Of a DNA stretch of 52,462 nt, positions 24,169 through 33,535 are shown in pieces. A program made the translations under genes and the position numbers. The notes below the pieces were generated by a model. The model worked only from the letters and a program-made list of their open reading frames with translations. It searched no databases and had not been told where the DNA came from. The DNA comes from Acidobacteriota bacterium. GTDB taxonomy: Bacteria > Acidobacteriota > Vicinamibacteria > Vicinamibacterales > CAVVIG01. The stretch is taken from NCBI GenBank assembly GCA_018268955.1, contig JAFDVO010000046.1, forward strand, positions 1 to 52,462, written 5' to 3'. Positions within the stretch are counted from its first letter, which is position 1, and each line of letters begins with the position of its first letter.

Positions 24169-26353
24169 AACGTTTCTTGAGCAGCAGGCACCCGAGCGGC
24201 GGAAGCGTCAGGGGGATGGAGTAGTCGAACCCGTGGGTGTCCACTGCCTCTGCGTTGACACCGCCGCTGTTGCCGACGTCGCTGCCGCCGTAGATGGCGG
24301 CGTCGCTGTTCATCAGCTCGGCGTAGTAGCCGGGCTCGGGAACGCCAATGCGGTACTCGTAGCGCGGGACCGGCGTGAAGTTGAACACCATCACCACGAA
24401 ATCGTGCGGATCGCGCGCGGTGCGCATCAGCGACACGACGCTGTTCTCGTTGTCGCTGCAGTCGATCCAGCGGAAGCCGCGCCCATCGAAGTCGGCCTCG
24501 TGCAGCGCCGGCTCCGTCGCGAGGAATGCGTTCACCTGCCGGACGTAGCGCTGCATGCCTGCGTGCGCCGGTTCCGCGAGCAGGTGCCAGTCAAGGCTGC
24601 GGTCGTGGTTCCACTCGCGTGACTGGCCGAACTCGCTCCCCATGAACAGCAGCTTCTTGCCTGGGTGGCCCATCATGAAGCCGTAGAGCGTCCGGAGCGT
24701 GGCGTGCTGCTGCCAGCGGTCGCCCGCCATCTTGTCGAGCATCGGCCCCTTGCCGTGCACGACTTCGTCGTGCGAGAACGGCAGGATGAAGTTCTCCGAG
24801 TAGTTGTAGAGCATGGAGAACGTGAGGAGCGTGTGGTGCCACCGGCGGTGGACCGGATCGACATGGGTGTACTCGATCAGGTCGTGCATCCACCCCATGT
24901 TCCACTTGTAGGTGAAGCCCAGTCCGCCAAGGTGCGCCGGGCGCGTGACCCCCGGGAATGACGTGGACTCCTCCGCGGCGGTGATGGTGCCAGGACACTG
25001 CCCGTGCGTTAGCGAGTTGAGCGCCCGCAGGAACTCGATCGCCTCGAGGTTCTCCCGTCCGCCGTACTTGTTGGGAATCCACTCGCCTTCCCGGCGTGAG
25101 TAATCCAGATACAGCATCGAGGCGACCGCATCCACGCGAAGGCCATCGATGTGGTACTCCTGCAGCCAGAAGAGTGCGTTCGACAGGAGGAAGGTCCGCA
25201 CCTCGCTCCGGCCGTAGTTGAAGACGAGCGTGCCCCAGTCCCGCTGCTCGCCTTGCCGCGGATCGGCGTGCTCGTAGAGTGCGGTGCCATCGAATCGCGC
25301 CAGGCCGTGCTCGTCCTTGGGGAAGTGCCCCGGAACCCAGTCGAGGATCACGCCAATGCCGGCGCGGTGACAGGCGTCGACGAAGTACTTGAACTCCTCT
25401 GGCGATCCGTACCGGCTGGTCGGCGCATAAAAACCAATGACCTGGTAGCCCCACGATCCGGTGAACGGATGCTCCATGACCGGCATCAGTTCGATGTGCG
25501 TGAAGCCCATGTCCTTCACGTACGGGATCAGGCGGTCCGCCAGCTCCCGGTACGTGAGCACGCGCTCACCCTCGTCGGGGACACGCGCCCAGGAGCCGAG
25601 GTGCACCTCGTAGATCGACATGGGCCGATCCATCCACCCACCCATCGTCTCGCGCGCCTGCATCCACTCCGCGTCCTGCCACGCGTAACCGGAGATATCG
25701 CGCACGACCGAGGCGGTCTGTGGCGGGTGCTCGAAGGCAAACCCGTAAGGGTCGCTCTTCTTCAGCAGGTGCCCGGCGGTGGTGCGAATCTCGAACTTGT
25801 AGCGCTCTCCATCAGGCAGGTTGGGGATGAAGATCTCCCACACGCCAGCGAGTGGGAAGAGCCGCATCGGGTGGATGCGTCCGTCCCAGCCGTTGAAGTC
25901 CCCCACGACGCTCACACGCTGCGCGGACGGGGCCCACACAGCGAAGTGCACGCCGCTCACCGAGCCCACCGTCACGCGGTGCGCGCCCAGCTTTTCGTAC
26001 GCCCGGTAGTGCGTGCCTTCGCCGAGCAGGTAGAGGTCGTAGTCCGTGAGCACGCGCCCGTAGCGATACGGATCGTCGACGTCGAGTGCGTGCCCGCTCC
26101 AGAACGTGATCCGCAGCCGGTAGTCCGGGATCTCCGGTCCTGCGACGACCGCCTCGAACAGCCCCGAATCGGTGAGCCTGGTCATCGGCTCCGCCCGGTC
26201 GGCGCCGACAAGCCACACGTCGATGCGCGACGCATCGGGCCGCATCGCGCGGATCACCACGCGGCCGTCGTCGCGCAGGTGCGGACCAAGAACGGAAAAC
26301 GGGTCGCGGTGCTGGCCCGCGGCGAGAGCGGAGAGGTCGGCGTCGAGGGGCAT
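24167..26353 (-). CDS. glgB: 1,4-alpha-glucan branching enzyme
   Basis: A 728-residue GH13 enzyme that cuts alpha-1,4 glucan chains and rejoins them as alpha-1,6 branches in glycogen synthesis. It has N-terminal carbohydrate-binding modules (about 1-220; [22 protein letters not shown] in the second), the catalytic barrel and a C-terminal beta domain. Catalytic residues are D408 (DGLRVDAV), E461/E462 (AAEEST) and the aspartate of [12 protein letters not shown], in register with the known E. coli triad D405/E458/D526. Length is normal for the long GlgB form. No other glycogen gene lies in the window, and the upstream neighbour is a cyclophilin across a 181-base repeat-rich gap. Its stop codon is part of a tandem repeat. 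Confidence 0.97.
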   Translation of the reverse strand: MPLDADLSALAAGQHRDPFSVLGPHLRDDGRVVIRAMRPDASRIDVWLVGADRAEPMTRLTDSGLFEAVVAGPEIPDYRLRITFWSGHALDVDDPYRYGRVLTDYDLYLLGEGTHYRAYEKLGAHRVTVGSVSGVHFAVWAPSAQRVSVVGDFNGWDGRIHPMRLFPLAGVWEIFIPNLPDGERYKFEIRTTAGHLLKKSDPYGFAFEHPPQTASVVRDISGYAWQDAEWMQARETMGGWMDRPMSIYEVHLGSWARVPDEGERVLTYRELADRLIPYVKDMGFTHIELMPVMEHPFTGSWGYQVIGFYAPTSRYGSPEEFKYFVDACHRAGIGVILDWVPGHFPKDEHGLARFDGTALYEHADPRQGEQRDWGTLVFNYGRSEVRTFLLSNALFWLQEYHIDGLRVDAVASMLYLDYSRREGEWIPNKYGGRENLEAIEFLRALNSLTHGQCPGTITAAEESTSFPGVTRPAHLGGLGFTYKWNMGWMHDLIEYTHVDPVHRRWHHTLLTFSMLYNYSENFILPFSHDEVVHGKGPMLDKMAGDRWQQHATLRTLYGFMMGHPGKKLLFMGSEFGQSREWNHDRSLDWHLLAEPAHAGMQRYVRQVNAFLATEPALHEADFDGRGFRWIDCSDNENSVVSLMRTARDPHDFVVMVFNFTPVPRYEYRIGVPEPGYYAELMNSDAAIYGGSDVGNSGGVNAEAVDTHGFDYSIPLTLPPLGCLLLKKR

Positions 26354-26370
26354 CAGGGCAGCGTCTCAGC

Positions 26371-26527
26371 TGAATTGCAGATCGCAGAGGGCAGATGGCT
26401 GATTTGCAGGGTCCGGTCGCTGATCGCGAGTCCCGGTCTGCAGGTTACAGATGTCAGACTGCAGATCCCGGAGCGGCTGTTCCAGCCGCGCCGCTCCGGC
26501 ACCTGCAGCCCGCAATCTGCAATTCGG
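26371..26527. repeat. 157-bp intergenic module bounded by inverted repeats
   Basis: GAATTGCAGAT-C-GCAG at the left end (from 26372) and its inverse at the right end (about 26510-26525) agree at 14 of 16 bases. Inside lie further GCAGAT/TGCAG units and a GC hairpin at about 26469-26498 (GGAGCGGCTG ... CAGCCGC/GCCGCTCC) that could end transcription of the cyclophilin gene. No protein is encoded. It has the shape of a small non-autonomous repeat element, or of diverged tandem GCAGATT units. Confidence 0.55.
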
Positions 26528-26534
26528 ACGCCGC

Positions 26535-27194
26535 CTACGGGACGATCGTGGCGGTCTTGATGTAGTCCAGCTTCGGGAAGTCCTTCGTCAGGTAGGCGTT
26601 CCCTTCGTTCTGGATGCGGCCCTGTTCGGGGCCCTTGCCGCGCGGCGCACCCTCGCCATAGCCGTCGTAGATCTTGTCGACGACGTCCATGCCGCTGGTC
26701 ACTTCGCCCACGGGCGCAAAGCCCTGCTTGTCCAGCCCGGTGTTGTCCTTGAAGTTGATGAAGAGCTGCGTCGTGCGGGTATTGGGACCTGCCGTCGCGA
26801 ACGTCACGTACCCGCGCAGGTTGCTCTGCTTGACCGGGTCGTCCTTGATCGGCGCGGGACGCCACGCCGCCATGACCGACGGGTTGCCATGGATGCCGAA
26901 CTGCGCCATGAAGTTCGGAATCACCCGGAAGAACCGCACGTCGTCGTAGAAGCCGGCCTTGACGAGGTTGTAGAGCCGATCCGCGCCGTTCGGCGCCCAG
27001 TCACGGTGCACCGTGATGACGAACGGGCCCTTGCTCGTGTCGAACTTCGCCTTGTACGTGGCCGGCGCCTTCTCGGTCAGCGCGGCGGGGTTCCGCAGCT
27101 TCTGGAGCTTCGCCTGATCCGCCTGGCCGGCAAACGCCACCGCCGAGGCAAGCACCAGCCCCGCGGCGCCGTAGAGCACTCGCTTGAGATTCAT
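26535..27194 (-). CDS. periplasmic cyclophilin-type peptidyl-prolyl isomerase
   Basis: A 219-residue cyclophilin with a signal peptide ([18 protein letters not shown]), so it acts on proteins outside the cytoplasm. Core motifs are present: [13 protein letters not shown] for the catalytic arginine and phenylalanine strand, and [14 protein letters not shown] for the substrate pocket. The sequence departs from the standard at the ends, with an insertion before VKQSNLRG and a final YIKTATIVP strand. It is transcribed away from a second, cytosolic-looking cyclophilin 165 bases off. A GGAGG ribosome site precedes ATG 27194. Confidence 0.93.
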   Translation of the reverse strand: MNLKRVLYGAAGLVLASAVAFAGQADQAKLQKLRNPAALTEKAPATYKAKFDTSKGPFVITVHRDWAPNGADRLYNLVKAGFYDDVRFFRVIPNFMAQFGIHGNPSVMAAWRPAPIKDDPVKQSNLRGYVTFATAGPNTRTTQLFINFKDNTGLDKQGFAPVGEVTSGMDVVDKIYDGYGEGAPRGKGPEQGRIQNEGNAYLTKDFPKLDYIKTATIVP

Positions 27195-27359
27195 AAGCCT
27201 CCTTGCTTCCTTATCCTAGCCGCGTTCCCGGCGGGCGGCACAGCGGCCAACACTGACGCACCGGCACGAGCAGCCTCGCCCGCCTTGCCCGCCCGACCTG
27301 CCCCTGCATGGAATCCCGGTATGATCGCGGCACCACCACAGAGACTGGGGAGCATATCA

Positions 27360-27869
27360 ATGATGCATGCGCGTTTCACGACCTCCGAGGGCAGCTTCAC
27401 GATCCGCCTGTTCGATCAGGAGGTACCGAATACCGTCGCGAATTTCGTCGGCCTCGCTGAGGGCACGAGGGAGTTCGTCGACCCGAAGACCCGCGAGAAG
27501 ACGACGCGGAAGTTCTATGACGGGCTCATCTTCCACCGGGTGATTGCCGGCTTCATGATCCAGGGCGGCGATCCGCTGGGCAACGGCACGGGCGGACCCG
27601 GCTACCGCTTCGCTGACGAGTTCCACCCGACCCTTCGGCACGACAAGCCTGGCATCCTGTCGATGGCGAATGCCGGCCCGAACACGAACGGAAGCCAGTT
27701 CTTCATCACGCTCGAGGCGACGCCGTGGCTCGACAACCGGCACAGCGTGTTCGGCGAGGTCGTCGAGGGCATGGACGTCGTGAAGAAGATCGGCTCCACG
27801 CAAACCGGCGCCCAGGACCGCCCGGTGAAGCCGATCACAATCGAGTCGGTCACGATCGACCGCAGCTAG
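27360..27869 (+). CDS. cytosolic cyclophilin-type peptidyl-prolyl isomerase (PpiB-like)
   Basis: A 169-residue cyclophilin without a signal peptide, so probably cytoplasmic. It has [15 protein letters not shown] with the catalytic arginine, [13 protein letters not shown] and [11 protein letters not shown], all as in PpiB. The start is ATG 27360, or ATG 27363 directly after it, with GGGGAG about ten bases upstream; the longer upstream frame is rejected. A TATGAT at 27320 could serve as a -10. Divergent from the periplasmic cyclophilin. A hairpin at 27945 follows the stop. Confidence 0.94.
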   Translation: MMHARFTTSEGSFTIRLFDQEVPNTVANFVGLAEGTREFVDPKTREKTTRKFYDGLIFHRVIAGFMIQGGDPLGNGTGGPGYRFADEFHPTLRHDKPGILSMANAGPNTNGSQFFITLEATPWLDNRHSVFGEVVEGMDVVKKIGSTQTGAQDRPVKPITIESVTIDRS

Positions 27870-27944
27870 CCGCACGCTCCCGCTCGCCTCCTCGAAGCGC
27901 ACCGAGGTCCGCTCCACGACCTCCGCGCGCTTCGCGGCGGCGTG

Positions 27945-27974
27945 TCGGGGATGGCGACAAGCTCCGTCCCCCGA
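27945..27974 (+). terminator. hairpin after the cyclophilin gene
   Basis: Arms TCGGGGATGG and CCGTCCCCCGA flank a 9-base loop, 76 bases after the cyclophilin stop. No T-run follows, so termination by hairpin alone is uncertain. Confidence 0.4.
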
Positions 27975-28017
27975 TCCGCCGACTCCCACCTCACGCACCC
28001 ACCGCGTCACCAACCCG

Positions 28018-28049
28018 CCAATTCCACCAACTCACCAACTCACCAATTT
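28018..28049. repeat. intergenic tandem repeat, 8-bp unit CCAACTCA
   Basis: CCAATTC, then CCAACTCA repeated with small variations, ending CCAATTTC. The complementary unit TTGGTGAG is seen at 24096, so both belong to one repeat family. Confidence 0.6.
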
Positions 28050-28207
28050 CTGGTTCCGGCCTCCCAACCCGTCTGACACGTGCGGGCGCCATCCCGCGCA
28101 GCCTCGCGCAGGGAGCAGACGAGAACACGCGTTCGAGGCTAAAGCTGAGCTGTTCGGGACCGATGTTCATACTGGACCGTTTGCGTCGGCTTTGTGGACC
28201 TCAAAAC

Positions 28208-30199
28208 ATGATGACGTTTCTCGAGCGCATTCCTGTCAGTCGTCGTCTCCTGCTGATCTCGTTGTCCTTCACTGTCCCCGTCGCTGTCATGGCCTGGCTG
28301 ATCGTCAGCGGGATGAATGCCGACATTGCCTTTGCACGGCTCGAACGCGACGGAATCCAGTACCTGCAGCCGCTCGGCCACCTTCTGGACGCGCTCGGCG
28401 CGCAGCAGTTCGCGGCGGCCTCCGGGACCCCCACCGATCGCGGAGCGGTCGAAAGCGCTCTGGCCGCCGTCGATGACGTGCACGCCAGGCTCGGCACGAC
28501 GCTCCAGTTCACCCCAGACGGTCTGGCGCGGCGGCGGCGCGAGCACTTCACTCCCGACACGGTCCGCAGCGAGTGGAAGGCGCTCGAGTCGGACCGCTCC
28601 TTGTCCTCCTCGGCTCGTGCCGATCGGTATCAGCACCTGGTGGACGATGTGCGCGAGATGATGGCGCATGCTGGCGACACGTCCAATCTCATGCTGGATC
28701 CCGACATGGACAGTTTCTACACGGTCGATGTCGCGGTGGTCGCGCAGCCGGCCGCACTGGCCAGGCTGACGCGCGTCTCACAGTTGGCGAGTGCGTTCGT
28801 GGCACGGACGCGCACCCCGAGGGATGCGGCGTCCGAACTCGCGGTGCTCGCCGCCACACTCAAGGAGAACGACGGCGATCGCATCAAGGCGAACCTCCAG
28901 ACGGCCATCAGCGAGGATGCCCGCTTCAACGGCACAAGCACACTTCTTCAGGGAACCTATGCGCCCGCCGCCGAGGCATACATCCGTGCGAACGAGGCGG
29001 TCATCGCCGCAGTGTCGGCCCTGATGACGCACCCGGACGGCGACCCGACCCTGCTCGATCGCTCGGCGCGACAGGCACGCACCGCGGCCGCAGCCGTGGC
29101 GCCGGCCTCGCTCGCGGCGGTGGACGATCTCGTGTCCGCGCGGCTCTCGCGGCTGTCGCTGGAGCGGACCGAGGCGCTCGGGTTCAGCGCAGCGGTCCTC
29201 GCCGCGGCCCTCACGCTGGTCTTCTTCATCAGCCGCAGCATCAGCGTGCCGCTCGCACGAACCACGGCAGATCTGAGCGAAGGCGCACGACAGGTGATGG
29301 CCACCTCCGAGCAGGTATCCTCCGCCGCCCAGGCGCTCTCACAGGGAGCCACCGAGCAGGCGGCCTCGCTGGAGGAGACGTCGGCCTCCATGGAGGAGAT
29401 GGCCTCGATGACGCGTCGCAACTCGGACAACACCCGCGAAGCGGCACAGCTCGTCTCGGAGGTCCACGCACGCGTGCACAGCTCCGAGGCGGCACTTGGC
29501 GACATGGTCCACTCCATGTCCGCAATCCAGGAGTCGAGCCAGAAGGTGGCGCGCATCATCAAGACCATTGATGAGATCGCGTTCCAGACGAACATCCTCG
29601 CGTTGAATGCGGCAGTCGAAGCGGCGCGAGCCGGCGAGGCCGGCATGGGATTCGCCGTCGTCGCCGACGAAGTTCGCAATCTCGCACAGCGGTCTGCACA
29701 GGCGGCGCGCGACACGGCGGATCTCATCGAGGAGTCGATCGGCCGGGCACAGGCCGGCAGCGGCAAGGTCGAACAGGTCGTCACCGCGATTCACGCGATC
29801 ACCGACTCGGTGAACCGGGTGAAGGGGCTCATCGACGAGGTCACCGAGGCCAGCACGCAGCAGACCACCGGTATCGACCAGGTGGCAGCGGCCCTCTCGC
29901 AGATGGAGAAGGTGACGCAGGGCACGGCAGCGACCGCCGAGGAGAGTGCGGCCTCCGCCGAGGAGCTGAGCGCGCTGGCGAACACGACGATGGAGGCCGT
30001 GACGCGGCTGCGCCAGCTGGTCGGAGCGGAGACGGAACGGCAGGACGCACGCGCGAGTGCACCACCGTCGGCGGTGCAGGCCGCACGCAAGGTGGGGACG
30101 GTGGTTCCCATGCGCGCGCGCATCGCCACACCCGCACCCAGCGCTGCAGACGCCGATCCATTCCCCCTCGAGAACACGGGGACCTTCGGCAGCTTCTAG
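28208..30199 (+). CDS. methyl-accepting chemotaxis protein
   Basis: An inner-membrane chemoreceptor of about 663 residues. A first transmembrane helix (about 13-35) is followed by a periplasmic four-helix sensor region of about 290 residues, a second helix (about 324-346, [16 protein letters not shown]) and the long cytoplasmic coiled coil. The signalling tip is canonical: [20 protein letters not shown] then [16 protein letters not shown] (about 456-495). Glutamate/glutamine-rich pairs on either side are likely methylation sites for CheR/CheB. The C-terminus (ENTGTFGSF) is not the classic NWETF docking tag. ATG 28208 is chosen because it puts a short basic leader before the first helix; ATG 28163 is an alternative. 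No cheA or cheW is in the window. Confidence 0.95.
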   Translation: MMTFLERIPVSRRLLLISLSFTVPVAVMAWLIVSGMNADIAFARLERDGIQYLQPLGHLLDALGAQQFAAASGTPTDRGAVESALAAVDDVHARLGTTLQFTPDGLARRRREHFTPDTVRSEWKALESDRSLSSSARADRYQHLVDDVREMMAHAGDTSNLMLDPDMDSFYTVDVAVVAQPAALARLTRVSQLASAFVARTRTPRDAASELAVLAATLKENDGDRIKANLQTAISEDARFNGTSTLLQGTYAPAAEAYIRANEAVIAAVSALMTHPDGDPTLLDRSARQARTAAAAVAPASLAAVDDLVSARLSRLSLERTEALGFSAAVLAAALTLVFFISRSISVPLARTTADLSEGARQVMATSEQVSSAAQALSQGATEQAASLEETSASMEEMASMTRRNSDNTREAAQLVSEVHARVHSSEAALGDMVHSMSAIQESSQKVARIIKTIDEIAFQTNILALNAAVEAARAGEAGMGFAVVADEVRNLAQRSAQAARDTADLIEESIGRAQAGSGKVEQVVTAIHAITDSVNRVKGLIDEVTEASTQQTTGIDQVAAALSQMEKVTQGTAATAEESAASAEELSALANTTMEAVTRLRQLVGAETERQDARASAPPSAVQAARKVGTVVPMRARIATPAPSAADADPFPLENTGTFGSF

Positions 30200-30320
30200 G
30201 CGCCCGACGGGACAGGCACTGCTAGTATCTGGAGCGCCTGTCCACTCCGGACATGGCAGCTGCCCGCTGCCATCGACACCTGCCCGCTCCGCGTGCGGGC
30301 CTGTGGGCGGGCCGCCCCCC

Positions 30321-31235
30321 ATGCCCCTGGTCTCCATCGTCACGGCCACGTACAACCGCAGCGAGGTGCTCCGGCACGCGGTGGCTTCCGTGCTCCGTCA
30401 GACGGTCACGGACTGGGAGCTGCTTGTGATCGGCGACGGGTGCACTGACGACACGGCCGACGTGCTCGCGGCATTCGCAGACCCGCGCATCCGCTTTACC
30501 AACCTGCCGGTGAACCACGGCGAGCAATCGGTGCCCAACAATGCCGGCGTGGCGCTCGCCCGCGGGGAGTACCTGGCGTTCCTGAACCACGACGACCTCT
30601 GGTTCAGCGACCACCTCGCGACACTGCAGGCTGCCATCGAACGGACGGGTGCGGAGCTGGTCTACGGCCTGAGCGCGCGCATCGATCCTGAAGGGATAGC
30701 GCACCTGTGGGGGGAGGCGCCAGCGCGCCGGTACGAGCCGTGGCAGCCCGTGCCAGCGTCGGTCTGGCTGATGCGGCGTGCCGTTGCCGAGCGGGTCGGG
30801 CCGTGGACCTCCGCGGCCGACCTGTGGGATTCGCCTTCCCAGGAGTGGCTCCGCCGCGCGGCGCGCGCGGGCGTGACGATCGCGCCAGTGTCGCGCCTTA
30901 CTGCCGTGCAAATCACGTCAGGCGGCAGGGTCGGTTCATACCGCACGCGCCATGACACCGAGCACGCGGCCGCATTGGCAGCCTTGCAGGATGAGGTCGC
31001 GTATCGGGAGCACATCCTTACCGCGATCGCGATCGGTTCGTCACGTACCGCGACCGACCTCCAGCCGCTGCGCCTGCTCGGCCGAGCGGCCCGCGCGGGC
31101 TTCGTGCGGCTGTGCGTGGCCGCAGGCCTGACGCCGACCGTCGTGGTGAATGCGGTACGCTACAGGCGAAGGGGCGGGTTCATTCGACGGCTACGGAAGA
31201 CTCGCGGCCTGCCGCCCTCGTTCGGGAGACGATGA
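30321..31235 (+). CDS. family 2 glycosyltransferase
   Basis: A 304-residue GT2 enzyme of the GT-A fold, using a nucleotide-sugar donor. MPLVSIVTATYNR opens the nucleotide-binding fold, with GDGCTDDT next; the metal-binding DxD-like motif is LNHDDLW. The C-terminal third is predicted helical and basic, suiting membrane association. The acceptor is unknown; a capsule or other surface polysaccharide is likely. The stop overlaps the start of the cupin gene by 4 bases (ATGA), so the two are cotranslated. Confidence 0.88.
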   Translation: MPLVSIVTATYNRSEVLRHAVASVLRQTVTDWELLVIGDGCTDDTADVLAAFADPRIRFTNLPVNHGEQSVPNNAGVALARGEYLAFLNHDDLWFSDHLATLQAAIERTGAELVYGLSARIDPEGIAHLWGEAPARRYEPWQPVPASVWLMRRAVAERVGPWTSAADLWDSPSQEWLRRAARAGVTIAPVSRLTAVQITSGGRVGSYRTRHDTEHAAALAALQDEVAYREHILTAIAIGSSRTATDLQPLRLLGRAARAGFVRLCVAAGLTPTVVVNAVRYRRRGGFIRRLRKTRGLPPSFGRR

Positions 31236-31786
31236 TGAACGGCGACTGGCTGCTGCCTGGTGCGACGAAGGACACGCAAAGCATCACGGCAGACTGGGCC
31301 CCCGTGGGTCCAGCACTGATTCACGGCGTACGCGTCCATGAGGTCCGGCACGTGGCCAAGATGAACGGTCGCCTTACGGAGGTGTATCGTCGCGACTGGC
31401 GGCTCGGCGACGCGGAGATCGATCAGGTGTTCGAGGTGGTGCTCGACGCGGGCTGTCTGAGTGCGTGGCATGCCCACGGAGCAACAACCGACCGACTGTT
31501 CATCACGCAGGGGCGAGCGCGTGTGGTGCTTTATGATGCGCGCCCAGAGTCACCGTCCTGTGGGGTCGTGAACGAATTCCGTCTCGGAGACGAACGGCCG
31601 GCCGTCGTCGTGATACCGCCGCGTGTCTGGCACGGCGTCCAGAACATCGGCCCGAGCCCTGCGCGGATCCTGAACATGGTCGACCGGGCCTACGAGTATG
31701 CGGACCCGGACCACTGGCGCATTCCCGCGGACTCCCCGCACGTGCCGTTCAGGTTCGCTGCGGGCGCGCCGGGATCGACTATCTAG
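31232..31786 (+). CDS. cupin protein related to dTDP-4-dehydrorhamnose 3,5-epimerase (RmlC-like)
   Basis: A 184-residue single-domain cupin. GVRVHEVRHVAKMNGRLTEVYRRDW at the N-terminus and LSAWHAHGATTDRLFITQGRARVVLYDARP resemble RmlC and its relatives, which epimerise 4-keto-6-deoxy sugars; VIPPRVWHGVQNIG is the second cupin strand pair. It keeps the WHAH histidines but is divergent, so it may be a different sugar epimerase or a non-catalytic cupin. The start at ATG 31232 has GGGAGA upstream and overlaps the glycosyltransferase stop; ATG 31235 is also possible. Its last 8 bases overlap the convergent thioredoxin-like gene. Confidence 0.8.
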   Translation: MMNGDWLLPGATKDTQSITADWAPVGPALIHGVRVHEVRHVAKMNGRLTEVYRRDWRLGDAEIDQVFEVVLDAGCLSAWHAHGATTDRLFITQGRARVVLYDARPESPSCGVVNEFRLGDERPAVVVIPPRVWHGVQNIGPSPARILNMVDRAYEYADPDHWRIPADSPHVPFRFAAGAPGSTI

Positions 31787-32714
31787 CCGCCCGCTCCGCG
31801 ACGATCGCCTTGATACGCGGCTCGAGTTCGGCGCGGGTCATGTTGCCCGGGTGGAACAGGCGCACGATGCCCCCACGATCGACGAGGACGATCGTCGGCG
31901 TCGCATCCATCCCGTAGTCGAGTGCGTCCTCGTCGCTCACCGGCACGGGCATGTTCGGCAGCATGCCGTAGTACTGCTTGCGCACGCTGTCGATGTGAGC
32001 GAGTTCCTGCGCCGGCGTTGCAGGCGCACCACCGGCCACGTACCCGTAGTGCTTCGTCGGACCGACGACGAGGAGCCCCTGATTGCGGTAGTCCCGCTCC
32101 AGTTCCGCCACAACCGGCGCCTGCGCCTTGCAGTCCGGGCACCAGTGCGCCCAGAAGAACATGAGCACGGGCCGTCCCTTCGTGTCCGGCATGCGGGGGC
32201 CGAGGAACTCCGTCGCTGTCAGCTTCGGGGCTGGCTGCCCTTCGAGGCTGATCAGGTTCAGGTTCTTGGTGAGCCGCATGTGAATCGGAGAGTTGCGGTA
32301 CCGCCCGATCATGTCCTGGAGGTACTTCACGGCGCTCGCCCGCTGGCCGGTCTCGGCCATCACCTTCGCCTGCACTTCCAGCGCGGCGCCGAGTGCGATG
32401 ACCAGGTTCTGATCGGACCCGAGCGGTCGTGTCTTCAGTGCCTCGAGCACCAGCTTCTCGGTGTCGCGCGCGTAGCGATCGGCCTTGTCGTACTCCTTCG
32501 CCGTCAGCGCGCCGCGACCGACCCACGACAGGGCCGCCAGCGCCTCCGGCGTGGGTCCGGCCTGCTTGCGATAGGCGGACACGAGGGCGTCGGCGCCGGC
32601 CAGGTCGTTGCGCGCGATCGCCGCACGCACGTCTCTGACGAGGGTCTGGGCCGACACCGGGATCGCGGCGCCGGTGAGCAGGACGATCAGCAGGCTGTGG
32701 CGCAGGACGCGCAT
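31779..32714 (-). CDS. secreted TlpA-like thioredoxin-fold protein with N-terminal helical domain
   Basis: A 311-residue protein exported by a signal peptide (VLRHSLLIVLLTGAAIPVSA). Residues about 25-165 are alpha-helical with a TPR-like feel (LAGADALVSAYRKQAGPTPEALAALSWVGRGAL). Residues about 170-310 form a thioredoxin fold with active site W-C-P-D-C, preceded by GRPVLMFFWAHW and followed by the cis-proline strand DATPTIVLVD. Such TlpA-family proteins reduce disulfides in the periplasm. A near-perfect GGAGGAGGG ribosome site fixes ATG 32714; an upstream frame extension is discarded. Confidence 0.92.
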   Translation of the reverse strand: MRVLRHSLLIVLLTGAAIPVSAQTLVRDVRAAIARNDLAGADALVSAYRKQAGPTPEALAALSWVGRGALTAKEYDKADRYARDTEKLVLEALKTRPLGSDQNLVIALGAALEVQAKVMAETGQRASAVKYLQDMIGRYRNSPIHMRLTKNLNLISLEGQPAPKLTATEFLGPRMPDTKGRPVLMFFWAHWCPDCKAQAPVVAELERDYRNQGLLVVGPTKHYGYVAGGAPATPAQELAHIDSVRKQYYGMLPNMPVPVSDEDALDYGMDATPTIVLVDRGGIVRLFHPGNMTRAELEPRIKAIVAERAAR

Positions 32715-32819
32715 CGGAACCCTCCTCCAGCACGGCCGTAGGCGGCCCGTGCGAGCGCTCATGGTAACACCGCGCCGCGGCGCATCGTGCCCCCGCACGA
32801 CAGCGCCGACACATATCGC

Positions 32820-32880
32820 TTAACTCAATCAACGTATTCCAAACTATCTGTTTGTCTATCTAGCGAGCGGCCCGTATCGT
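32820..32880 (+). promoter_or_regulatory. AT-rich promoter region of the secreted protein gene
   Basis: An unusually AT-rich stretch (about 32820-32862) in GC-rich DNA. TTGTCT (32852-32857) and TATCGT (32875-32880) are separated by 17 bases and each matches four of six consensus positions. CTATCT occurs twice, 12 bases apart, over the -35. A modest candidate for the promoter of the gene at 32989. Confidence 0.3.
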
Positions 32881-32988
32881 CATCCCATCGACACCGCGAC
32901 GCCGAATGACCGGCGACGCGGGCGACAGGCGGACACAGAGACGCGGCCGCAGAGAGACGGCCGCACCGATTCCTGAGGAGGAGTCACC

Positions 32989-33420
32989 ATGATGCGCACC
33001 GTTCTCGGCACCCTCGCAGCACTCACGTTGTTCGTTGGCGCGACGGCGTCGCTGCAGGCCTCGACCACGCACGACAACCGGACCTACTTCACGTTCAGCC
33101 AGCCGGTCGCCGTGCCTGGTGCGGTCCTGCCCGCCGGCGAGTACATCTTCCGCCTTGCGAACCCCGACAGCGGCCGCAACATCGTGCAGGTGCTGAACCG
33201 GGGCACCGGCGAGGTGCACGGGATGTTCTTCACGCAGCACGCCCAGCGCGCCACCATCGCGGAGCAGCCGGAGGTGTCGCTGGGTGAAGCGCCCGAGGGG
33301 ATGCCGCGGTCCATTGCCGCCTGGTGGTATCCGGGTTCGACCGCCGGCCGTGAGTTCGTCTACGCCTCCGGCGAGGCGAGCTGGGAGCACGCCTGGCATA
33401 CGTCTCCCGTCAGCGACTGA
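32989..33420 (+). CDS. small secreted protein of unknown function
   Basis: A 143-residue protein with a signal peptide (RTVLGTLAALTLFVGATASLQA). The mature part looks all-beta: TYFTFSQPVAVPGAVLPAGEYIFRL, then IVQVLNRGTGEVHGMFFT, as in small secreted beta-sandwich proteins common in Acidobacteria, none with a known role. TGAGGAGGAG upstream of ATG 32989 is a strong ribosome site, so it is probably well expressed. A hairpin follows 15 bases after the stop, then a VWA-domain gene on the same strand. Confidence 0.85.
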   Translation: MMRTVLGTLAALTLFVGATASLQASTTHDNRTYFTFSQPVAVPGAVLPAGEYIFRLANPDSGRNIVQVLNRGTGEVHGMFFTQHAQRATIAEQPEVSLGEAPEGMPRSIAAWWYPGSTAGREFVYASGEASWEHAWHTSPVSD

Positions 33421-33435
33421 CCCGCGCTGACGGAC

Positions 33436-33478
33436 ACGCGTGGGGCCCGCTGCACGACATGTGCAGGGGCCCCCGCGT
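33436..33478 (+). terminator. strong GC-rich hairpin
   Basis: ACGCG-T-GGGGCCC-GC-TGCAC pairs with GTGCA-GGGGCCCC-CGCGT around a GACAT loop; almost the whole 43 bases are paired. It lies between the small secreted protein gene and the VWA gene. It has no T-run, but could stop or attenuate transcription, or protect the upstream message end. Confidence 0.6.
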
Positions 33479-33535
33479 CCCGGGCCGGCCCGCGCCACGC
33501 GCACAGCACGCCACACGAACCTGGGTGAGTCCACC

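Larger units (their letters stand above)
27870..28207. other. intergenic region with hairpin and tandem repeat
   Basis: The 338 bases between the cyclophilin and the chemoreceptor hold no credible gene. They contain a GC-rich hairpin at 27945-27974 (TCGGGGA-GG pairing with CC-TCCCCCGA), suited to transcription termination, and a short tandem repeat at about 28018-28049. The chemoreceptor promoter should lie in the last 150 bases, but no clear -10/-35 pair is visible. Confidence 0.5.
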
